Assembly: GCA_937950385.1 (NCBI GenBank)
Contig: CALFEA010000086.1
Span: 1 to 14,560 of the forward strand
Direction: 5' to 3'
Length of the DNA stretch: 14,560 nucleotides
Source of the DNA: an uncultured Altererythrobacter sp.
GTDB taxonomy: Bacteria; Pseudomonadota; Alphaproteobacteria; Sphingomonadales; Sphingomonadaceae
The notes below the pieces were generated by a model, which saw nothing but the letters and a program-made list of their open reading frames with translations, had not been told where the DNA came from and did no database searches. Both the position numbers and the translations under genes were made by a program. This document shows, in pieces, positions 7,820 through 14,416 of this stretch (position 1 is its first letter; every line of letters begins with the position of its first letter).

Positions 7820-8467
7820 ATGATCCGTGTTGCCATTATCGAAGATGATCCAGCGATGCGGGAGCTGCTTTCCAGCGCGGTGAGCGCATCAGACGATATG
7901 ATCCTAACGGGCAGAGCGGAAAATTACGCTGCGGCATCTGGCATGATAAATGCTGGCGGATATGATGTTTTGCTGTGCGATTTGGGCCTGCCCGATGGGA
8001 ACGGGGCGGACCTCATCAGAGAAGAGGTTTTAACCGGGCGCGATACCGATATTCTGGTCATCACCATCTTTGCCAACCAATCCAAAGTTTTGGACGCCGT
8101 TCGGGCCGGGGCTCGCGGATATCTGCTCAAGGATGAGCGGATTGAGGACTGTATGGAGGCGATCCGCAATATTCGCAGCGGTGGCTCTCCGATAAGCCCA
8201 ATGATTGCGCGGCAATTGCTCGGCGAGATTAAGCCCGACCCTGCAAAGCCGGCTGTGCCGATGGCCTCCCCCTTGTCAGAGCGCGAATATGAAGTGCTCA
8301 ATTTGCTCGCACGCGGCTTCTCCAATGGAGAATGCGCGGATATCTTGAGTGTTTCTGCTCATACCGTTGGAACCCACGTCAAAAACATCTATCGCAAGCT
8401 AGAGGTAAACAGCCGAGCGGAGGCATTGTTTGAAGCATCGTCTCAAGGGTTACTTGCGCGCAAATAG
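7820..8467 (+). CDS. NarL/FixJ-family response regulator (REC + LuxR-type HTH)
   Basis: A 215-residue two-domain regulator of usual family length. The receiver domain (about 1-120) shows the acidic pair E8/D9/D10, the phospho-acceptor D54 (in LLCDLGLPDG), T82 and K104 (YLLKDE), so all switch residues are present. A short linker leads to a LuxR/GerE helix-turn-helix (about 149-205: LSEREYEVLNLLARG, then AHTVGTHVKNIYRKL). The start is fixed by AAAGGAG ten bases upstream. The histidine kinase gene follows at once, and both are of the partner classes that pair (NarL-type regulator with HisKA_3 kinase). It should be phosphorylated by that kinase and act as a transcription factor. Its targets are unknown; the palindrome just upstream suggests autoregulation (inference). 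Confidence 0.95.
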   Translation: MIRVAIIEDDPAMRELLSSAVSASDDMILTGRAENYAAASGMINAGGYDVLLCDLGLPDGNGADLIREEVLTGRDTDILVITIFANQSKVLDAVRAGARGYLLKDERIEDCMEAIRNIRSGGSPISPMIARQLLGEIKPDPAKPAVPMASPLSEREYEVLNLLARGFSNGECADILSVSAHTVGTHVKNIYRKLEVNSRAEALFEASSQGLLARK

Positions 8468-8468
8468 C

Positions 8469-10370
8469 ATGCCCATTTCTGCACTGGCGATGCGGTTCGC
8501 TTTACTGTGTCTGATGATTTTTGCTGTGCCAAGCGCGCTGCCCGGTGCCTTATCCGCGCAAACAGCCAGCGCCTATGAAGTCACGCAAACCGCATCAGGC
8601 CCGATTATTGAGTTTACCGAAGGCGATTTTATATTGTCCGACGGTATCAATTTTCCTGATGACGGTTGGGAACGGCTGCCCAACCCGGCGCTTTACCGGA
8701 TAAATGAGACGAAGTGGCGGATCGGCGATACACATAGTTTGATTGGACGCTTTCGGTTTGACCGCGGCGCTATTGGGTCAAGCCCTATCGCCCTTCATAC
8801 GATTAGCACGCGCAACAATATCACAGTTCTGGTCAATGGAACCGAGGTTTTCCGCAATTTTGCGCAAAGTTCGGATCAAATGAACACATGGTATCGGCCG
8901 ATACTGATCCCTATCCCTGATGATGTTTTGAGGCCTGGGCAAAACGAGATTATCTTTAAGGTCTATTCTGAGGAATCCTTAGGGATTGGCCGGGTCCGAT
9001 TGGGTTCGCAGATCGCGCTAGAGGCCTACCATCAATCCAAATTTTTTTGGCAGATCACAGCCCCTGAAACTGCGAATTTTGCAATGCTGTTTATCGGCAT
9101 GTTGGTTTTCCTTTTTTGGCTTGGGCGCAGACAAGAAATTGAGCTGTTGTGGCTATCCGCCTCAACGGTCCTCTGGTTTTTGCGCAATTACCAATATTAT
9201 GCTGGGCAAGCGCCGTTTGAATTGAGCCCGCTGGGCATGAGCGTGTTCACGGGCCTGCATATTCATGCATCCTATTTTGCGACCGCGGCCACAGCGGCTT
9301 TCTATCTTTGTTTTACCAAAACGGCGCACCGAAAAGTGATTATTTCAGCGATGTTCGCCCTGGGTATTATCCTTTCTACGGTGCACATTGCGTATACTGG
9401 CACTGACCTCATTCTGTATGTGCCAACGTCTGTAATTGTGGTCGGAATCTCTGTTCTCGGGTTCGTGAATTTAAAACGCAATTTCAATATTGAGCACGGT
9501 GTTCTCGGCTTCACCATGATGGCGACGCCGCTGGCAACATGGTATGACCTTTATGCTGCGATCACGCATCAAGGTGATGGCAGCGCGACCTATGTCTCGA
9601 TTTTCGGGGGGCTGCTTTACACTACCGCTTTTGTTATATCGTTCGGCAAGAGGGCGCTCGATGCTTTTGCCGATTTGGGCAAATCCAATGTTCTGCTTGA
9701 ACAGGGAATAGCGGAAACACGCGCTGAACTGGCAACCAGTGAAGCAGCACGGCAGGAATTGCTGGTCGAGCAAGCTTTGGTTGGAGAACGCGGGCGCCTA
9801 ATGCAGGAAATGCATGATGGCATCGGGTCCAACCTTATCACAGCCTTGGCAGTTGCGCGGCAACAAAATCAGCCAGAGACTACTATCAAAACGCTTAACC
9901 GCGCGCTCAGTGACCTGAAAATAACGGTTGATTCATTGGAGCCCATTGAAGGCGATCTCATCGCCCTAATCGGCAATTTGCGTCACCGCATGGCTGGCGA
10001 TTTGCGTGATGCAGGGATCGCTTGCAAATGGGAAGTGGATGATTGTGAGCCGCTGCCATGGCTTGATGCCGCCAATGCTCTGCATGTCTTGCGGATCATG
10101 CAGGAGGCGATCGGCAATGTTCTATCCCACTCAGGTGCCGATGAACTCACGATTGGATGCAAGGAAAGTACCCGGAACGGTGTGCTGGGTATCGCATCTT
10201 ATGTCATCGACAATGGCTGCGGCTTTGACATGAGCGCTTTCAGCCACGGCAAAGGGCTAGGCAATATGGAGGCCCGAGCCCATTCGCTGCACGGCCATCT
10301 CAAATACAATTCTAATCCAGATGAAGGCTGCGCCGTAACCTTATGGCTGCCGTACAAGCGATCAATCTAG
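8469..10370 (+). CDS. Membrane sensor histidine kinase, HisKA_3 type with 7TM sensor region
   Basis: 633 residues from the ATG at 8469, one base after the regulator's stop. A TTG at 8430 with GGAGG (8419-8423) or an ATG at 8487 are alternatives. The 8487 start gives the tidiest signal peptide (MRFALLCLMIFAV to LSA/QT). A periplasmic beta-rich domain follows (about 30-190), resembling the jelly-roll fold of 7TMR-DISM sensors, then about seven hydrophobic helices (nt about 9070-9650) and a coiled coil (nt about 9650-9790). The H-box ERGRLMQEMHDGIGSNL carries the phospho-acceptor His449 (nt 9813-9815), typical of NarX/DegS-class dimerisation domains. The ATP-binding domain has an N-box with Asn550 (MQEAIGNVLSHSGA), G1 DNGCGFD (about 581) and G2 GKGLGNMEARA. 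It should phosphorylate the adjacent regulator in response to an unknown signal; the jelly-roll fold hints at a carbohydrate-like ligand (speculative). Confidence 0.93.
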   Translation: MPISALAMRFALLCLMIFAVPSALPGALSAQTASAYEVTQTASGPIIEFTEGDFILSDGINFPDDGWERLPNPALYRINETKWRIGDTHSLIGRFRFDRGAIGSSPIALHTISTRNNITVLVNGTEVFRNFAQSSDQMNTWYRPILIPIPDDVLRPGQNEIIFKVYSEESLGIGRVRLGSQIALEAYHQSKFFWQITAPETANFAMLFIGMLVFLFWLGRRQEIELLWLSASTVLWFLRNYQYYAGQAPFELSPLGMSVFTGLHIHASYFATAATAAFYLCFTKTAHRKVIISAMFALGIILSTVHIAYTGTDLILYVPTSVIVVGISVLGFVNLKRNFNIEHGVLGFTMMATPLATWYDLYAAITHQGDGSATYVSIFGGLLYTTAFVISFGKRALDAFADLGKSNVLLEQGIAETRAELATSEAARQELLVEQALVGERGRLMQEMHDGIGSNLITALAVARQQNQPETTIKTLNRALSDLKITVDSLEPIEGDLIALIGNLRHRMAGDLRDAGIACKWEVDDCEPLPWLDAANALHVLRIMQEAIGNVLSHSGADELTIGCKESTRNGVLGIASYVIDNGCGFDMSAFSHGKGLGNMEARAHSLHGHLKYNSNPDEGCAVTLWLPYKRSI

Positions 10371-11149
10371 CCGCGTTTCACTGTCTCCAGTAATTCTGCG
10401 GTAATCGGATAGCCTGCGTTTTCCATAATCCGGAGCATCGGTTTGTCATTGCTATCATCCACTTGTGGAATGATCGTTTTGACGGGTATCGCCTCAGCCT
10501 GCGCTTTTGCTTCGTCAAAATTGGCAAATAACGCAAGGCGCTCCAAATTGCGGCGGGTGGGGAAGATCAGCTTAATCTCGCCAGTCTCCGCCATATCCAA
10601 TGCGCCTTGGGCGGTTACCCAAAACAATCGCGTCGTCTCTGAATTATCCGCCTCAATCTCAACATCGCCTGTGCCCACATTGGCAAGGTAGAAGCGGGTG
10701 TCGTAAACGCGGGAAATATTCTCATTTTGCGGGTTCCACCGCGCAAATGGCGTGAATTGCGCAAGGTCGAGCGACCAGCCAAATTCCTCCAATACAGGAG
10801 CCAAACGATTGACCTCATGCAGGCGCGCACAGGCTGCCTTGGCGGTTTTGGCTGTCACATTACCTGTCAAACCGATGGCAAGACCGGTTTCCTCCAATGT
10901 TTCGCGAACCGCCGCGATCTGGTGCGCTGCTTCGTCCACGGGCATTCCGAAATCTTGGACTTGGGCAAGCGCAAAATCGGCATCATCTACGCGGCCGCCA
11001 GGAAAGACGGCCATGCCGCCTGCAAATTTCATCGTTTTGGAGCGGATCTGCATGAGGATCTCAGGCGCCTTGCCAGCATTATTGTCGCGGAAAACTACAA
11101 CAGTTGCAGCGGGAATGGCTTCTGGCTTTTTTGCGGAGGCGTCAGTCAT
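10367..11149 (-). CDS. NUDIX hydrolase, NUDT19-like
   Basis: 260 residues from the ATG at 11149; a TTG at 11185 would add 12 residues of low-complexity sequence and is less likely. The beta-strand entry PAATVVVFR is followed by FPGG (about 49-52), then an insertion of nearly 30 residues before AAVRETLEETGLAI (RE about 82-83). The RExxEExG metal site is intact, but the NUDIX box is split and the upstream acidic residue sits one position off the canonical spacing. This split box is what I recall of the NUDT19/CoA-diphosphatase-like group. Members hydrolyse nucleoside diphosphates linked to another moiety; CoA derivatives are a possible substrate, not shown. It converges on the histidine kinase and shares its stop tetramer. 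No clear Shine-Dalgarno sequence precedes the start. Confidence 0.85.
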   Translation of the reverse strand: MTDASAKKPEAIPAATVVVFRDNNAGKAPEILMQIRSKTMKFAGGMAVFPGGRVDDADFALAQVQDFGMPVDEAAHQIAAVRETLEETGLAIGLTGNVTAKTAKAACARLHEVNRLAPVLEEFGWSLDLAQFTPFARWNPQNENISRVYDTRFYLANVGTGDVEIEADNSETTRLFWVTAQGALDMAETGEIKLIFPTRRNLERLALFANFDEAKAQAEAIPVKTIIPQVDDSNDKPMLRIMENAGYPITAELLETVKRG

Positions 11150-11214
11150 GGGGGCTTTGATGCAGGCTGGCCGGGCACTTGCCAAGTCATAGATTGGCTA
11201 GCGTGTCGGGAAAT

Positions 11215-11250
11215 TTAACAAGCGCGCTTTGGTTAACGGTTTCATTAACC
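11215..11250. promoter_or_regulatory. TTAAC boxes, possible CtrA-type site
   Basis: TTAAC occurs at 11215-11219, 11233-11237 and 11245-11249. The last two form an inverted repeat, GGTTAA (11231-11236) and TTAACC (11245-11250), with an 8-base loop. The CtrA consensus is TTAA-N7-TTAA; here the spacing is 8, so this is at best a near match. Confidence 0.3.
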
Positions 11251-11266
11251 ACGGAGGCCCGCAGAA

Positions 11267-11323
11267 ATGCGTGCTTTGGCATTTTTGGCACGCCTCATGC
11301 TATGTAATGAATACCCTATATAA
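11267..11323 (+). CDS. Possible 18-residue mini-ORF
   Basis: ATG at 11267 is preceded by a perfect GGAGG (11253-11257) at 9-base spacing and reads MRALAFLARLMLCNEYPI before TAA at 11321. It is hydrophobic and overlaps the sigma-54-like motif. It is too short to prove coding, and a transcript starting from that motif would not include its start. It could be a small membrane peptide or pure chance. Confidence 0.2.
   Translation: MRALAFLARLMLCNEYPI
11286..11301 (+). promoter_or_regulatory. Sigma-54-like promoter motif (-24/-12)
   Basis: TGGCACG (11286-11292), four bases, then ATGCT (11297-11301). This fits the consensus TGGCACG-N4-TTGCW with one mismatch and exact GG-to-GC spacing, and predicts transcription starting near 11311. 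No enhancer-binding site was identified and no rpoN is visible in the window. A sigma-70 alternative is TTGGCA (11276-11281) with TATGTA (11301-11306), but its 19-base spacer is long. Confidence 0.4.
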
Positions 11324-11416
11324 GTCTTCTAAAAGTAGGTCGGGCGGCTTAGTCTCCTAACCCAGACCTCCCCTAAAAGAAAAGCCGCTCCATGGTCTCC
11401 GGAGCGGCTTTTTCTT
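11311..11416 (+). ncRNA. Candidate small RNA with terminal hairpin terminator
   Basis: About 105 nt between the promoter-like motif and a strong terminator, with no gene downstream on this strand, so the transcript would be free-standing. A first stem is formed by AGGTCGGG (11337-11344) and CCCAGACCT (11361-11369) with one bulged A. Its loop contains CTCCTAA, and the linker contains CCTCCCCTAA (11367-11376). Both are C/U-rich and complementary to Shine-Dalgarno sequences, as in several alphaproteobacterial trans-acting RNAs. It may belong to the suhB/alpha-r8 group, but this is a guess from memory. The 5' end is approximate. Confidence 0.5.
11381..11416 (+). terminator. Strong intrinsic terminator, potentially bidirectional
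   Basis: AAAGCCGCTCC (11381-11391) pairs perfectly over 11 bp with GGAGCGGCTTT (11401-11411) across a 9-base loop, followed by TTCTTT. On the minus strand the arm is followed by TTTCTTTTAGG, so it can also stop transcription leaving grxD. Confidence 0.85.
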
Positions 11417-11438
11417 TGTGTGAGTAGTTTTCTGGTTT

Positions 11439-11524
11439 CGGACCGAAGGTCCGCAAGGGCAAGCGCCCGCCGGACGGTTAGGCCGGAAGCCTAAGCGAGT
11501 GAACACGAGCGCCGGCGCTTGAGG
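11439..11524. repeat. Chain of short hairpins downstream of grxD
   Basis: Successive stems are CGGACC/GGTCCG (11439-11453, loop GAA), GGGC/GCCC (11457-11468), TTAGGC/GCCTAA (11478-11494) and the 12-bp palindrome AGCGCCGGCGCT (11508-11519). GCCTAAGCG (11489-11497) can alternatively pair with CGCTTGAGGC (11515-11524). It resembles a palindromic intergenic repeat and may protect or terminate the grxD mRNA. Confidence 0.5.
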
Positions 11525-11537
11525 CTAAACAAAGGGC

Positions 11538-11882
11538 TCAACCCTCCGCTTTGGCAACGCCTTCTTTGTCGAGCGTTTCTTGCAATTCGCCTGCTTCAAA
11601 CATTTCCATCATAATGTCGCTGCCGCCAAGGAATTCACCTTTTACGTAAAGCTGGGGGATGGTTGGCCAGTCGGAATAGGCTTTGATGCCCTGACGCACT
11701 TCCATGTCTTGCAGGACATCGACGCTTTCATACGCAACGCCGCAATGATCGAGAATCGCCACTGCCTTGCTGGAAAAGCCGCATTGCGGGAACAATGGCG
11801 TGCCCTTCATAAATAAGACGACATCATTGTCGCCAACGACGCTGGCGATACGGGCTTTGGTTTCAGCTTCTGTTTCAGACAT
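11538..11882 (-). CDS. grxD: Monothiol glutaredoxin, CGFS type (Grx4/GrxD)
   Basis: 114 residues, full length for a single-domain CGFS glutaredoxin. The active-site motif CGFS begins at Cys34, within [15 protein letters not shown]. The cis-Pro segment [13 protein letters not shown] and the glutathione-contact segment GGSDIMMEM follow. The family binds a bridging 2Fe-2S cluster as a dimer or with BolA, and delivers or relays Fe-S clusters in the cytoplasm. The bolA gene lies just upstream in the same direction (38-base gap), the classic partner, and the iron-sulfur enzyme genes leuCD lie further upstream. It is the last gene of the cluster; the hairpin chain and bidirectional terminator follow. 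The Shine-Dalgarno sequence is weak, so translation may depend partly on coupling to bolA. Confidence 0.95.
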   Translation of the reverse strand: MSETEAETKARIASVVGDNDVVLFMKGTPLFPQCGFSSKAVAILDHCGVAYESVDVLQDMEVRQGIKAYSDWPTIPQLYVKGEFLGGSDIMMEMFEAGELQETLDKEGVAKAEG

Positions 11883-11920
11883 GGGTTATGGGCCTTGGTG
11901 AAATAAGGTTTGGTTAAATG

Positions 11921-12154
11921 TTAAGTGGGAGCTTGGGTCGTCAGTTGCAAGGCATGCAGAACGCCGCCCATTTTGCCGCCCAAAGCCTCGTAGACCATTT
12001 TGTGCTGCTGCACGCGGTTCTTGCCCGCGAATTGCGGAGCTGTGACCACGGCGGCCCAATGGTCATTGTCACCGGCCAAATCGGTCAGCTCAATATTGGA
12101 GCCTGGCAGGCCAGTGGTGATGGCCTGGGTGATCTCTTCGGCGCTCATCGGCAT
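11921..12154 (-). CDS. bolA: BolA-family protein
   Basis: 77 residues, typical of short BolA proteins. The N-terminal helix (SAEEITQAITTGLPGSNIEL) is followed by the beta hairpin containing DNDHWAAVV, the loop NRVQQHKMVYEAL with its conserved His, and the C-terminal HALQLTTQAP containing the near-invariant His-Ala-Leu. An alternative ATG two codons inside (12148) is possible. BolA pairs with CGFS glutaredoxins to form 2Fe-2S heterocomplexes; the neighbouring grxD supports that role over a morphogene function. It starts 22 bases after the stop of the zeta-inhibitor gene, so the two are co-transcribed. Which BolA subgroup it belongs to needs alignment. Confidence 0.92.
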   Translation of the reverse strand: MPMSAEEITQAITTGLPGSNIELTDLAGDNDHWAAVVTAPQFAGKNRVQQHKMVYEALGGKMGGVLHALQLTTQAPT

Positions 12155-12176
12155 ACCAAAACTCCTAACATCATGC

Positions 12177-12500
12177 TCAGCTATCGCTCATGAGTTGGCG
12201 TCTGGCTTCAACCGTTTTCTCAGCGAGCATTGTGCGAATATCGTCTTCGGAGACATCGCATTCAGCCGCTGTCAAATCGCCGAGCAGTTTGCGGATCACA
12301 TCTTCATCGCCGGCTTCTTCAAAGTCGGCTTGGACGACGGATTTTTTGTAGCCGTCTGCCTCTTCCTCGGTCAGGCCCATAAGGCCAGCAGCCCATTCGC
12401 CCAACAAACGGTTGCGCCGCGCAGCCAATTTGAAGGCCGTTTCTTCATCCATAGCAAATTTGGCTTCTTCGGCGCGTTGGCGGTCAGAAAAATCGGTCAT
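12177..12500 (-). CDS. F1-ATPase inhibitor zeta subunit (DUF1476)
   Basis: 107 residues, the usual length of the DUF1476 family. The first characterised member is the Paracoccus zeta subunit, which blocks the hydrolytic direction of F1FO-ATP synthase through its N-terminal segment. The N-terminus MTDFSDRQRAEEAKFAMDEE and the conserved ARRNRLLGEWAAGLMGL stretch are characteristic, and the rest is acidic and helical with no membrane segment. A GAGGA sequence (minus strand, about 12506-12510) lies a few bases before the start. It sits between qor and bolA, and a possible promoter precedes it. Inhibitory strength varies between alphaproteobacterial groups, so function in this organism is inferred. 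Confidence 0.88.
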   Translation of the reverse strand: MTDFSDRQRAEEAKFAMDEETAFKLAARRNRLLGEWAAGLMGLTEEEADGYKKSVVQADFEEAGDEDVIRKLLGDLTAAECDVSEDDIRTMLAEKTVEARRQLMSDS

Positions 12501-12532
12501 TATTGTTCCTCAAAGGACTGGGTTCTTGTTTT

Positions 12533-12561
12533 TAAATAGGGTTCGCGCTGCTGATCGGCAA
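12533..12561 (-). promoter_or_regulatory. Weak sigma-70-like promoter before the zeta-inhibitor gene
   Basis: On the minus strand TTGCCG (12561-12556) is followed after 17 bases by TATTTA (12538-12533). Spacing is ideal but the -10 match is poor. It lies in the 88-base gap between qor and the zeta gene and could let zeta-bolA-grxD be expressed apart from leuCD. Confidence 0.25.
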
Positions 12562-12588
12562 GCGCTTCGCCCTAAATCAATCCGCCTG

Positions 12589-13587
12589 TTAATCCATGGT
12601 GACAACAAGCTTGCCAACCGCCTCACGGCTTTCCAGCTTGGCAATGGCTTCGCCGCCGCGTGCCAGCGGATAGGTTTCTGATACCAGCGGATCGATCTTG
12701 CCCTCTTTCATCAGAGCGAACAGCTCAGCCACTTGCTCGCGGAATTTCACTGGCTCACGCGCTGTGAACGCGCCCCAGAACACACCTGCGATATCGCAAG
12801 ATTTCAGCAGCGTCAGATTGAGCGGCATTTTGGCGATGCCAGCGGGAAAGCCGACAACCAGGAATTTGCCTTCCCAAGCGATGGATCGCAGCGCAGGTTC
12901 TGAATATTGCCCGCCGACAATGTCATAGACGATGTTTGCACCCTCTGGCCCGCAGGCCGCTTTAAATGCGTCCGCAAGCTCTTTTGAGGCAGCCTTGTCC
13001 ATTTCATCACGGGGATAGATCACCACTTCATCCGCGCCAGCCTTGCGGGCTATTTCGCCCTTGGCCTCGGTTGAGACAGCGGCAACCACGCGCGCACCAT
13101 ATGCTTTGGCCAGTTCAACCGCAGACAGCCCAACGCCGCCTGCCGCTCCCAGCACCAGCACCGTGTCACCTGCCTTGATATGGCCGCGATCTTTGAGACC
13201 GTGAATGCTTGTGCCGTAAGTCAGCAGCAGCGAAGCGGCTTTTTCCAGCGCAACACCGTCCGGTACTGGGAACATCCGGTCGGCAGGCACGACGACCTTT
13301 TCGGTCAGACCGCCATTGCCAATCGCTGCCATGACTTTGTCGCCAACTTTATAGCCTTCAACGCCTTCGCCAATGGCCTCAATAACGCCAGCCAATTCGC
13401 CGCCGGGGGCGTAGGGCCGCTCAGGCTTAAACTGGTACAAATCGCGGATCATCAAAGTGTCTGGAAAATTGATTGCGCAGGCTTTTACATCGACGAGGAC
13501 TTGGCCTTTGCCCGGTGTGGGCACATCAATTTCGTCCAAGGTCAGCGTTTCTGGGCCGCCGACTGCGTGTGTGCGTAAAGCCTTCAT
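12589..13587 (-). CDS. NADPH:quinone oxidoreductase family protein (zinc-free MDR)
   Basis: 332 residues from the ATG at 13587; the frame extends to 13629, but that lies inside leuD. This is a medium-chain dehydrogenase/reductase: a GroES-like N-terminal domain with INFPDTLMI and the conserved [17 protein letters not shown], then a Rossmann domain with the nucleotide motif [20 protein letters not shown] (starting about 147), then IVYDIVGG and FLVVGFPAG. The zinc ligands of alcohol dehydrogenases are absent, which places it in the quinone oxidoreductase/enoyl reductase branch. It probably reduces quinones or enones with NADPH in the cytoplasm; the substrate cannot be read from sequence. Its ATG overlaps the leuD TGA in ATGA, so translation is coupled to leuD. 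Confidence 0.88.
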   Translation of the reverse strand: MKALRTHAVGGPETLTLDEIDVPTPGKGQVLVDVKACAINFPDTLMIRDLYQFKPERPYAPGGELAGVIEAIGEGVEGYKVGDKVMAAIGNGGLTEKVVVPADRMFPVPDGVALEKAASLLLTYGTSIHGLKDRGHIKAGDTVLVLGAAGGVGLSAVELAKAYGARVVAAVSTEAKGEIARKAGADEVVIYPRDEMDKAASKELADAFKAACGPEGANIVYDIVGGQYSEPALRSIAWEGKFLVVGFPAGIAKMPLNLTLLKSCDIAGVFWGAFTAREPVKFREQVAELFALMKEGKIDPLVSETYPLARGGEAIAKLESREAVGKLVVTMD

Positions 13588-14198
13588 GCGTTTGTTTCCA
13601 ATTCGGTTTGCGTGCCGGCTGTCATCCAAGACAGTTTTTCAGCACGCTGAGTTTCGTGGGATGCGATGTGCTCATCGCGCTCTAATGTTAGGCCGACTTC
13701 GTCCAATCCGTGCATCAAGCAATGCTTGCGGAACGGGTCGATTTCAAATTTAAAGCGGTCTTGAAATGGGGTCGTGACCACTTGGTTTTCCAGATCGACG
13801 TGGATCGGATTATCTTTTGCAACCTCCATCAATCGGTCGATTTGATCCTGCGGCAAGACAACGGTGACGATGCCGTTTTTAAACGCATTGCCGGAGAAAA
13901 TATCAGAGAAACTTGGCGCGATCACTGCGGTGATGCCCATATCGAGCAATGCCCATGCTGCATGTTCGCGGCTGGATCCGCAGCCAAAATTATCACCTGC
14001 GATCAGGATCGGCGCACCGACATAATCGGGATCATCAAATACGCTGTCGCCTTTTGCACGCAGGCTTTCAAACGCGCCTTCGTCAAGGCCCTCGCGGCTG
14101 ATCGTCTTCAGCCATTCAGCCGAGATAATCACATCGGTGTCGATGTTTTTCGCGCCAAAGGGATAAGCCTTGCCCTCAATAGATTTGACCGCTTGCAT
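13584..14198 (-). CDS. leuD: 3-isopropylmalate dehydratase small subunit
   Basis: 204 residues, normal for LeuD. The ATG at 14198 gives the usual N-terminus ([20 protein letters not shown]); the frame runs back to 14306 but that region is basic junk overlapping the preceding gene. The swivelling-domain signature [13 protein letters not shown] (about 68-80) is intact. GGAG lies ten bases upstream. With LeuC it isomerises 2-isopropylmalate to 3-isopropylmalate in leucine synthesis; the 4Fe-4S cluster is on LeuC. The preceding small gene stops one base before this ATG (TGA-G-ATG), and qor starts in its stop codon, so the three are translationally coupled. Confidence 0.96.
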   Translation of the reverse strand: MQAVKSIEGKAYPFGAKNIDTDVIISAEWLKTISREGLDEGAFESLRAKGDSVFDDPDYVGAPILIAGDNFGCGSSREHAAWALLDMGITAVIAPSFSDIFSGNAFKNGIVTVVLPQDQIDRLMEVAKDNPIHVDLENQVVTTPFQDRFKFEIDPFRKHCLMHGLDEVGLTLERDEHIASHETQRAEKLSWMTAGTQTELETNA

Positions 14199-14199
14199 C

Positions 14200-14364
14200 T
14201 CAATCTGTCTCCGGGTTCTCACCCGAAGGCGGGGTCGGCGCAGGCTTGTCCTTTTTCTTGCGGTTTGAGGCGTAAAGCAGCGCGGCGGCAATCGCGGCCG
14301 ATCCAATCGCTGCGGCTCCTAAGGCAGCTTTGCCGCCTTTCTTCTCAGATTTTTCTTTGGTCAT
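14200..14364 (-). CDS. Small single-pass membrane protein between leuC and leuD
   Basis: 54 residues from the ATG at 14364; the longer open frame back to 14535 overlaps leuC and is not real. A lysine-rich start ([12 protein letters not shown]) is followed by an alanine-rich hydrophobic helix ([20 protein letters not shown], about 13-32), then NRKKKDKP and a Pro/acidic tail. Strong positive charges on both sides make the topology unclear. It resembles no enzyme and I assign no function. It begins 52 bases after the leuC stop and ends one base before leuD, so it is made with the isomerase. A short GAG six bases before the ATG is the only ribosome-site candidate. Confidence 0.75.
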   Translation of the reverse strand: MTKEKSEKKGGKAALGAAAIGSAAIAAALLYASNRKKKDKPAPTPPSGENPETD

Positions 14365-14416
14365 ATGTAACTCATGGGGAGCGGAAATGGGATTGGCAAG
14401 GGTGTGCGCGCGCCGA

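Larger units (their letters stand above)
11150..11537. other. Gene-poor regulatory stretch with a candidate small RNA
   Basis: No ordinary gene is present. From left to right it holds the 5' flank of the NUDIX gene, three TTAAC boxes (11215-11249), a mini-ORF with a good ribosome site (11267), a sigma-54-like motif (11286), a structured segment ending in a strong terminator (to 11416), and a chain of hairpins (11439-11524) that lies downstream of grxD on the other strand. Confidence 0.6.

Noticed and set aside
10727-11218. Plus-strand ORFs of 163 and 146 codons opposite the NUDIX gene
   Set aside because: Antisense shadows; the minus strand carries the clear NUDIX motifs.
12000-12539. Plus-strand ORF of 179 codons
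   Set aside because: Shadow of bolA and the zeta-inhibitor gene, both of which show family signatures.
14199-14306. N-terminal extension of LeuD to 14306
   Set aside because: Arginine-rich sequence unlike LeuD and overlapping the small membrane protein; the ATG at 14198 matches the family N-terminus.
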